Source: RUG13615 sp040307715 (GTDB taxonomy: Bacteria > Bacillota > Clostridia > Peptostreptococcales > Anaerovoracaceae). From it: a DNA stretch of 10,668 nt. Every line of letters begins with the position of its first letter. Position 1 is the first letter of the stretch. Position numbers and translations under genes: made by a program. Below the pieces are notes generated by a model. It saw only the letters and a program-made list of their open reading frames with translations, made no database searches and was not told where the DNA came from. Positions 5,887 through 10,668 of the stretch are shown piece by piece. Location of the stretch: the NCBI GenBank assembly GCA_040307715.1, contig JAWRJC010000118.1, positions 1-10,668 of the forward strand, given 5' to 3'.

Positions 5887-5921
5887 ATATTGGTTTTATC
5901 CATCACTCATGCTTATGGATA
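5883..5921. promoter_or_regulatory. array of ATGGATA / TATCCAT half-sites upstream of the promoter
   Basis: ATGGATA occurs at 5883-5889 and 5915-5921, with its exact complement TATCCAT at 5897-5903. The inverted pairs have spacers of 7 and 11 bases. The first half-site overlaps the 19-bp palindrome at 5868-5886. The array lies from just above the -35 box to about 80 bases upstream of the start point, where an activator or a cooperatively binding repressor could bind. A hairpin role in the lipase mRNA tail is an alternative, but no T run follows. Confidence 0.5.
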
Positions 5922-5928
5922 GGGTTTT

Positions 5929-7305
5929 CTAATACCCCCTCTTTTTCAGCGAAGCGACCAGTCCCACGTAGAACTCGCGCACATCAAATCCGTCGATGTT
6001 TTCCCGGTTGAGATCGATCACGTCGCCGTGAGAGATCCCGCGGCCGCCGGGCGGTTCAAGGAGCGTGAATGCGCTCCCCCACTTCGCCGCATCCACCGCC
6101 ACGAGGCCATCGTTGGGGCCGTCAAAGTGTTTGACAAGCTGATGCGTCATATTGAGCGGAAACCGGCTGTCCCCGGCCTTCTCCGCATAGCTCATCACAC
6201 TCTCATACAGGACGCCCTCCGCATCCGGTGTCTTTTCATTGAATGCAGCGCACGCGGACGCGGTCAGATCGTTGACTGCGGCAAGGAAATCCGGTTCCTT
6301 GTCACCGAGCACATGCGCAGCCTTGTTGTAGGTCTCTGCGATCTGGTCGCGCACCTTCTCCGGGATGTGCTCAAGCAGGTACTCCGCGAAAACACAGCCG
6401 CGGTGCGGGGTATTGATCGTTGTCAGGGAGGCGACATACGGCGCCATGCCGGCGTGTGTGATCGCCGCACGGCTGTCCAGCCCGCCCTTGGAGTGCGCGA
6501 TGATGTTCACTTTCTCCGCCCCGGTCTCCGCGAGCACGCCGCGGATCTTCGCCGCCAGTTCTTCGCCGCAATCCATGACTGATGCGGCGGACTGCTGGCT
6601 GCCGTAGTAGATCACCGCTCCGTTCCGGATGAGTTCCGCCGGGATCCTGCCCCAGTAATTGAGACCTTTGATGTCGCGGAAAAAGACGCCGTGCACTAGC
6701 AGCAGCGGATACTTTGTTTGGCAGATCTGCTGTGCCGCCCTGGCTGCATCCCTTGCGAGGAGCGATTCCTCCTCCCGCACTTCATCCCGCACGATACCGC
6801 GGATCTTCGTGAGCATCAGCAGATTGAGCGGGAAAACCCAGCCCAGCACAATGCCCCAGACCCGGTGACGGATTCCCAGCTGGACGCTCGTCAGATACAC
6901 GCGAATGATACCGTCCCAGAATACGGCAGCGAGAACCAGCACAGCGATCACTGCAAAGAGAATAAACGGGCCGGTCAGATGGAACGGCCGGAACAGGCTG
7001 CAGCCGGTCCCCGGAAAGAGGACAGCTGCCACAGCAACCGTTACGGGTAGAGCAACCAGGAATGCCAGCAGTTCCTCATCCCCCACATTCAGCATCCGGA
7101 GGCGCAGCGTTGACCCCGCACTGCTGCGGATCTTCAGGATGAGCCAGATGACAAAAACAGCCGCCAGCAGGATCGCGTAGAACACGCCTGCGCGCGCCTG
7201 CCACAGGGACCCTTCCCCGAGCCGTATGAAAACCAGCCCCATGTTCGCCATGAGCACCGTAAAAAGAATATTGACGATCTTGTATGCTTTTCGTTTTTCT
7301 TCCAT
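5929..7305 (-). CDS. membrane-anchored lipase-type alpha/beta hydrolase
   Basis: A 458-residue protein. About five hydrophobic segments (9-28, 38-58, 78-98, 111-130, 148-165) form a membrane domain, followed by a lipase-like alpha/beta hydrolase domain from about 198. YPLLLVHGVFFRD (199-211) is the oxyanion-side strand-loop. AHSKGGLD (270-277) holds the nucleophile elbow with Ser272. DGPNDGLV (395-402) resembles the Asp motif of Pseudomonas/Burkholderia-type true lipases (Asp399), and SHGDVID (425-431) supplies His426. It probably hydrolyses a lipid or ester at the membrane. The start is uncertain: ATG 7303-7305 is favoured because the longer 502-residue reading overlaps the divergent aminotransferase gene. 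No proper ribosome site stands before this ATG, and an out-of-frame ATG at 7314-7316 lies seven bases after GGAAGGG. No terminator is seen before the next operon. Confidence 0.85.
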   Translation of the reverse strand: MEEKRKAYKIVNILFTVLMANMGLVFIRLGEGSLWQARAGVFYAILLAAVFVIWLILKIRSSAGSTLRLRMLNVGDEELLAFLVALPVTVAVAAVLFPGTGCSLFRPFHLTGPFILFAVIAVLVLAAVFWDGIIRVYLTSVQLGIRHRVWGIVLGWVFPLNLLMLTKIRGIVRDEVREEESLLARDAARAAQQICQTKYPLLLVHGVFFRDIKGLNYWGRIPAELIRNGAVIYYGSQQSAASVMDCGEELAAKIRGVLAETGAEKVNIIAHSKGGLDSRAAITHAGMAPYVASLTTINTPHRGCVFAEYLLEHIPEKVRDQIAETYNKAAHVLGDKEPDFLAAVNDLTASACAAFNEKTPDAEGVLYESVMSYAEKAGDSRFPLNMTHQLVKHFDGPNDGLVAVDAAKWGSAFTLLEPPGGRGISHGDVIDLNRENIDGFDVREFYVGLVASLKKRGY

Positions 7306-7311
7306 ATCCGC

Positions 7312-7340
7312 ATCATACCACAACCCTTCCGGCAGCAAAA
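7312..7340 (-). promoter_or_regulatory. candidate promoter of the lipase gene (leaderless?)
   Basis: The minus strand has an extended -10, TGGTATGAT (TATGAT at 7312-7317), with a weak -35 TTTTGC (7335-7340) at 17 bp. The -10 box ends six bases before ATG 7303-7305, so transcription would begin at or beside the A of the start codon. That would make the mRNA leaderless, which fits the lack of a ribosome site. Confidence 0.4.
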
Positions 7341-7357
7341 TGCCGCATTGATGCAGA

Positions 7358-7386
7358 TTGACGAAACGGCCGGATAAATATATCAT
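7358..7386 (+). promoter_or_regulatory. sigma-A-type promoter of the aminotransferase unit
   Basis: TTGACG (7358-7363) and TATCAT (7381-7386) are separated by 17 bp. Initiation is expected near 7393, with a leader of about 22 nt carrying AGAAAGGA before ATG 7415. It is back-to-back with the lipase promoter; the two -35 boxes are 17 bp apart. Confidence 0.7.
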
Positions 7387-7414
7387 CATAGGGTATGAAG
7401 AAAGGAATTCAACT

Positions 7415-8281
7415 ATGATTTTTTTACCAGACCACAAGGGTTATCAGAATAACGATTACATCATCGCGGACGGCGAGCTCGCACCGCGCAGCGCGCTTGA
7501 CGCTTTCATAGAGAAAGACCGCAAAGAGGTCTACGAAGTCATCCGGATCAAAGACGGCAAGCCGGTCTTCCCGATCGAGCACTATGAGAGGTTTGAACAT
7601 TCCTTCACGCTCATTGGCAGAAAACCGCTCGTGACAAAGGAAGAATTCCTGGCACAGATCGAGTTGCTGATCGACAAGTGCGGCGTGGACGATCAGAACG
7701 TCCGGATCGAGCAATACATTGATGAGGAAGACGGCAAAGAACATATCTATATGTACCTGATCGAGACGCATTATCCGACGGAAGAGCACTACCGGGACGG
7801 CGTCACCGTTGGCTATCTGGCCGGCGAGCGAAACAACCCGCAGGCCAAAATCAGCGACAGCCAGCTGCGTGAACGCGCGGACAAGGCGCTCAATGACAGC
7901 CGGTTCTTTGAAGTGATGCTCGTCAACCACAACGGTGAGATCACGGAAGGCAGCCGGACAAATTTCTTCTTTATCAAAGACAATACCGTGATCGCCTCTC
8001 CCGGAGATACGATCCTGCTTGGCATCACCCGGATGATGGTTCTGCGGGTCCTGAAAAAGCACGGCATTCCTTATATCGAACAGACGGTCCGCGCGGACAG
8101 TCTGGATCAGTTTGATGCCGCTTTCCTGACCGCAACCTCCCCGAACGTGCTTCCGGTCGCGCATGCAAAGGGCTTTGACGCCCCCGGCATGGCCGGCAAG
8201 GACGTGGATTTCGATGCGCAGAATCCGCTGCTCAGAGACCTGATGCAGTGGTACAAGGAAGAAGCAATGGCCGAACTGTAA
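7415..8281 (+). CDS. class IV PLP-dependent aminotransferase
   Basis: A 288-residue cytoplasmic enzyme of the branched-chain/D-amino acid aminotransferase and aminodeoxychorismate lyase fold. H-Y-E-R-F (56-60) carries the PLP-phosphate Arg59. NPQAKISDSQLRER (141-154) contains Lys145, the expected Schiff-base lysine. EITEGSRTNFFFIKDN (175-190) and the ILLGITRMMVL segment (200-210) are the class signature. The N-terminus lacks the usual glycine-rich start of BCAT and resembles a Bacillota subgroup of uncharacterised class IV enzymes, so the choice between amino donor, D-amino acid or lyase activity is open. The start was placed at ATG 7415, eight bases after AAAGGA; an in-frame ATG at 7358 falls in the -35 box. 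It is the first gene of a two-gene plus-strand unit with the hydrolase 36 nt downstream. Confidence 0.9.
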   Translation: MIFLPDHKGYQNNDYIIADGELAPRSALDAFIEKDRKEVYEVIRIKDGKPVFPIEHYERFEHSFTLIGRKPLVTKEEFLAQIELLIDKCGVDDQNVRIEQYIDEEDGKEHIYMYLIETHYPTEEHYRDGVTVGYLAGERNNPQAKISDSQLRERADKALNDSRFFEVMLVNHNGEITEGSRTNFFFIKDNTVIASPGDTILLGITRMMVLRVLKKHGIPYIEQTVRADSLDQFDAAFLTATSPNVLPVAHAKGFDAPGMAGKDVDFDAQNPLLRDLMQWYKEEAMAEL

Positions 8282-8317
8282 TCGCAGCAAGGCTTGTTCT
8301 ACTGACTGGAAACCCCG

Positions 8318-9142
8318 ATGAAGTATATTCTCCTGACCATCTTTGCGCTGGCGCTCTGTTTGGCAGCAGGCTGGCTGACCGCCTGTCTTTTTGCTGTACA
8401 CAGAAAGCACCGCGGCGCCCCGCCGATGCAGCGGTCCCGGCGCCTTCTGCTCAGTCTGCTGATCGCCTGCGTGCTGATTCTTGCGGGCAGCCTCGCCTAC
8501 CTGCTGCCCTATGCGCACGCGGAGAAAAGCGCCTTATCCTATATGCAGAGTTCTGATACTGTGACGGTCGAAGAGATGCCGCACGGGTACTATTTTGATG
8601 GCCCCGGCGAGGAAACCGCGATCCTGTTCGTTCCCGGCGCCAAAGTCGATGCAAAAGCCTATGCGCCGCTGTTTTCTCTTCTTGCGGAGGGCGGCGCGGA
8701 TTGCTATCTGTATGAACCGCCGTTTCATATGGCGTTTTCCGTGTCCGGCGCCGCGCAGGAGGCGATGACGGACTGCCCGCATGCGCATTGGTATGCGGCC
8801 GGCCATTCTCTGGGCGGTGTCACCGCGGCTTCGTACGCAATCAAAAATCCCGCCGCCTTCGACGGGATCATCCTTCTTGCTTCCTATCCGGCTGATACAG
8901 TACCGGACAATCTTTCTGTCTGTTCGATCTATGGAGATCAGGATACCAAACTCGATGCCGGGGCCTATGCATCGCACAGAGACAACTTCCCCGCGGATAC
9001 GAAAGAAGTTGTCCTCGAGGGCGGCAACCACGCGCAGTTCGGCGATTACGGCCCGCAGAAGGGCGATGCTCCTGCAACGATCTCAGCAGCAGAGCAGCAA
9101 CGTCAAACCGCTGCTGTCATCCTCGCGTTCCTGCAGCGGTAA
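8318..9142 (+). CDS. membrane-anchored alpha/beta hydrolase
   Basis: A 274-residue protein with two N-terminal hydrophobic helices (2-26 and 42-64) and an alpha/beta hydrolase domain from about 100 (AILFVPGAKVDAKAY...). AGHSLGGVTA (161-170) gives nucleophile Ser164, YGDQD (205-209) a likely acid Asp, and GGNHAQFG (235-242) the catalytic His238. The overall plan fits the Abhydrolase_5-like group found in Bacillota, small membrane-tethered esterases of unknown substrate. The catalytic domain should face outside after the second helix, judging by Arg/Lys-rich residues 29-42 between the helices. The ATG at 8318 has only a weak GGAA ribosome site. It is likely co-transcribed with the aminotransferase, and no terminator is visible in the 34 bases before the converging gene at 9177. 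Confidence 0.85.
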   Translation: MKYILLTIFALALCLAAGWLTACLFAVHRKHRGAPPMQRSRRLLLSLLIACVLILAGSLAYLLPYAHAEKSALSYMQSSDTVTVEEMPHGYYFDGPGEETAILFVPGAKVDAKAYAPLFSLLAEGGADCYLYEPPFHMAFSVSGAAQEAMTDCPHAHWYAAGHSLGGVTAASYAIKNPAAFDGIILLASYPADTVPDNLSVCSIYGDQDTKLDAGAYASHRDNFPADTKEVVLEGGNHAQFGDYGPQKGDAPATISAAEQQRQTAAVILAFLQR

Positions 9143-9176
9143 GGCTCGATCCCGCTGTCTCCGGCGGCACCTGTAT

Positions 9177-10208
9177 TCACCCTATCATGTGAGAAAGAAA
9201 TACATAAGCCAGAATCGCCAGCGCAATCCCCGCGAGCCCAATCAGATGCTCTTTGAAAGACAGGAAACGTTCTTCTTTTCTGTTGCGTTCCGCTTCAGCC
9301 TCTAGAATCGCACGTAAGGCCCGGTTCGCCGAGTCCTGTGTCCCCTCTGCGGACCTGGCGCCTGTCCATGCGGACTGCGGATTCTTCCTCTTCCGCCTTT
9401 CCTCCCACAGGATATCCCATTTTTCGAACAGCCGGTAGAGCAGACCGCTATGCTCCTCTTTTTTGCTGCCTTTCTCATTTTTTGTCTTGTACTTTTCTTC
9501 TTCCTTTTGTTCCGCCCGGTCCAGAGCATAGTTAAAGAACCGGCTCGCAGAGGTACCGGGAGTCTCTATCTCCTCTTCCATGCCTGCCACCATCTGCGTG
9601 ACCGGATCGCCGGCCAGCAGCATCAAGGGGAACTGGAGCACGCCGATCACGATCTGCAGGACCACATAGAGTGCATAGCCGAGGTATAATCCGTAAATCC
9701 ACGCTCCGATCGTTCTGCCAAAAATCGAAAAGCCCCAGGAAGCGAGCCGCACGCCAAGAAAGAGCCCCAGGATCGAATACAAAATCATGGCTCCGGTCTT
9801 CACGACCTCCGTCGCCGGATCAAAATCGCTGTCAGACTCCTCATCGGGCGGCTGATTCAGCCTGCGGTGCAGCAAATACATATTTAATGCAATATAAAGG
9901 CCGCCGGCAACGATCAGTTCCAGATAAAGGCCGGGGGTGACATAGGCCGGTTCGATCTGCGCATTTTCGCCGGCCGTATTAAAAGTGAGTCCGATCAACA
10001 GGATACCGGCACCTCCAAGTGCCCCGATGATCAGACGCAGCAGCTTTGCCGGCCCGCGCGTCCGGGATACAATCTGCCGCTGCCCTTTGATCATAAAGAC
10101 CAGCATAAACAGGAAGAACGCCATCGTCACAAGAAAGATGATTGGATGAGAGCGGAAATAGTCGGGCAGATCAAGGAGGATCTGCTTCAGCAGTGCAAGT
10201 ATTCTCAT
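9177..10208 (-). CDS. unrecognised polytopic membrane protein with charged cytoplasmic loop
   Basis: A 343-residue protein that I do not recognise. Hydrophobic segments are at about 22-40, 57-76, 91-112, 136-158, 166-198 (probably two) and 319-340. Between the last two lies a long, very charged and Lys/Glu-rich stretch (about 207-318), with EEE/KEEEK runs likely to be helical or coiled coil. A second acidic loop, DEESDSDFD (122-130), separates helices three and four. No catalytic motif is visible. The ATG at 10206-10208 is used because AAGGGG lies about eight bases upstream; a longer 382-residue reading would overlap citC and its promoter. The gene converges on the alpha/beta hydrolase and is divergent from citC. 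It could be a scaffold or envelope protein, but the sequence does not say. Confidence 0.75.
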   Translation of the reverse strand: MRILALLKQILLDLPDYFRSHPIIFLVTMAFFLFMLVFMIKGQRQIVSRTRGPAKLLRLIIGALGGAGILLIGLTFNTAGENAQIEPAYVTPGLYLELIVAGGLYIALNMYLLHRRLNQPPDEESDSDFDPATEVVKTGAMILYSILGLFLGVRLASWGFSIFGRTIGAWIYGLYLGYALYVVLQIVIGVLQFPLMLLAGDPVTQMVAGMEEEIETPGTSASRFFNYALDRAEQKEEEKYKTKNEKGSKKEEHSGLLYRLFEKWDILWEERRKRKNPQSAWTGARSAEGTQDSANRALRAILEAEAERNRKEERFLSFKEHLIGLAGIALAILAYVFLSHMIG

Positions 10209-10259
10209 AATGATTCCCCTTCCAGGGTTCTGCATATATATGAACGGGTCATGTCTTAT

Positions 10260-10268
10260 ATTATCACA
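10260..10268 (-). promoter_or_regulatory. candidate extended -10 for the 343-residue membrane protein
   Basis: The minus strand reads TGTGATAAT, a GATAAT -10 box with the TGn extension, about 50 bases upstream of ATG 10208. No clear -35 box is found. A second AT-rich candidate is the perfect palindrome CATATATATG at 10233-10242, closer to the gene. Confidence 0.35.
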
Positions 10269-10284
10269 CCCGCTATAAAAAAGA

Positions 10285-10293
10285 TGATATACT
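10285..10293 (+). promoter_or_regulatory. extended -10 promoter of citC
   Basis: TGATATACT, a TATACT -10 box (10288-10293) with the TGn extension. The -35 region is poor, so activation by a regulator is plausible. The start point near 10300 would leave a leader of about 15 nt holding AGGAGG (10304-10309). Confidence 0.5.
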
Positions 10294-10314
10294 CTTTTGT
10301 GACAGGAGGTATCT

Positions 10315-10668
10315 ATGGGCATCACGATCTACCGCACACCGCTTTCGCCCCGCCGGCAGAAAGAATATCTGGCATTCCTCACCGCCGCCGGGCTGCGTGA
10401 TGAAAAGGACGCCGATCTCGTCGCCTGGATGATGGACGACGACTTCCGGCTCGTCGGCTGCGGGTCCCTCGCCGGGCACACGCTCAAACAAGTCGCTGTC
10501 GCGCCCGAAATCGAAGGCACCGGCGCCATGGCGACCATCCTGTCCGCGCTCATCAACGAAGCCTCTTTGCAAGGGATCTCCCGGCTGTTCCTGTGCACCA
10601 AACCGGCCAACAGGCCTATGCTCGCTTCGATGGGATTTTACCCGGTCGTGGAGATCAAGGATGCCCAT
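10315..10668 (+). CDS. citC: [citrate (pro-3S)-lyase] ligase, N-terminal part
   Basis: An open frame of 118 codons runs off the right edge. CitC acetylates the thiol of the prosthetic group on the citrate lyase acyl carrier protein (CitD) with acetate and ATP, switching the lyase on. The visible part is the N-terminal GNAT-like domain: FRLVGCGSLAGHTLKQVAVAPE (split around residues 44-65) followed by a Gly-rich acetyl-CoA-loop-like stretch and FLCTKPANRPMLASMGFYPV (94-113). It matches the order of E. coli CitC, where a nucleotidyltransferase domain then follows. Full proteins are about 340 residues, so roughly two thirds is missing. ATG 10315 has a perfect AGGAGG five bases upstream. It is expected to be followed by citD-citE-citF in a citrate fermentation operon beyond the window. 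Confidence 0.9.
   Translation, partial: MGITIYRTPLSPRRQKEYLAFLTAAGLRDEKDADLVAWMMDDDFRLVGCGSLAGHTLKQVAVAPEIEGTGAMATILSALINEASLQGISRLFLCTKPANRPMLASMGFYPVVEIKDAH

Noticed and set aside
5897..5921. The TATCCAT...ATGGATA hairpin as a terminator for the lipase gene.
   Set aside because: The seven-pair stem is followed by A residues, not T, on the strand that carries the lipase transcript.
7424..8518. A 364-codon minus-strand open frame opposite the aminotransferase and part of the hydrolase.
   Set aside because: It is antisense to a class IV aminotransferase with intact motifs, covers parts of two genes and shows no family features.
9143..9176. A terminator between the converging hydrolase and membrane-protein genes.
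   Set aside because: Only a four-pair stem (CCGC/GCGG) without a T run is present; that is not enough to call.
10273..10668. A minus-strand open frame at the right edge.
   Set aside because: It is the reverse of citC, whose plus-strand translation matches the N-terminal domain of citrate lyase ligase and has AGGAGG before its ATG.
1..10668. Mobile element, CRISPR array, tRNA/rRNA or defence system.
   Set aside because: No transposase, integrase, regularly spaced repeats, RNA gene folds or defence-type domains are visible; all long frames are metabolic or membrane genes.

Overview
The window looks like a GC-rich chromosomal stretch from a Gram-positive, anaerobic-type bacterium of the Bacillota (Clostridia/Erysipelotrichia-like). 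The signs are strong AGGAGG ribosome sites in front of most genes, sigma-A-type promoters, compact operons and hairpin-plus-T terminators, together with gene content such as citrate lyase ligase, LUD-domain and PuuP-like transport proteins. No RNA gene, insertion sequence, CRISPR array or phage gene is visible. The genus cannot be fixed from the sequence.

Left part (1-2600, minus strand): a two-gene unit encodes an acetamidase/formamidase-family amidase and an APC-superfamily permease. It has a good promoter carrying two palindromes (2569-2614) and ends at a strong bidirectional terminator (57-84). The likely job is uptake and hydrolysis of a small amide or amine-derived compound.

Next (2670-3260, minus): a small two-helix membrane protein with a C-terminal zinc ribbon has its own extended -10 promoter and terminator. 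It separates the amidase unit from the unit upstream.

Centre (3264-5880, minus): a tight four-gene operon encodes, in order of transcription, an RraA-family aldolase/decarboxylase-like protein, an unrecognised 280-residue protein with NagB/LUD-like motifs and a C-terminal CxxC-x4-CxxC cluster, a short LUD-domain protein, and a small cupin. Gaps are 4-11 nt and two of the ribosome sites overlap the preceding stop codon. The promoter has a 19-bp palindrome sitting on the -35 box and further inverted half-sites upstream. This is the best candidate in the window for an undescribed catabolic module; its substrate cannot be read from the sequence.

Right of that: a membrane-anchored lipase-type alpha/beta hydrolase (5929-7305, minus) is divergent from a class IV PLP aminotransferase and a second membrane-anchored alpha/beta hydrolase (7415-9142, plus). 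Converging on that pair is an unrecognised polytopic membrane protein (9177-10208, minus). It is divergent from the N-terminal part of citrate lyase ligase (citC, 10315 to the window edge), which probably opens a citrate fermentation operon lying outside the window.
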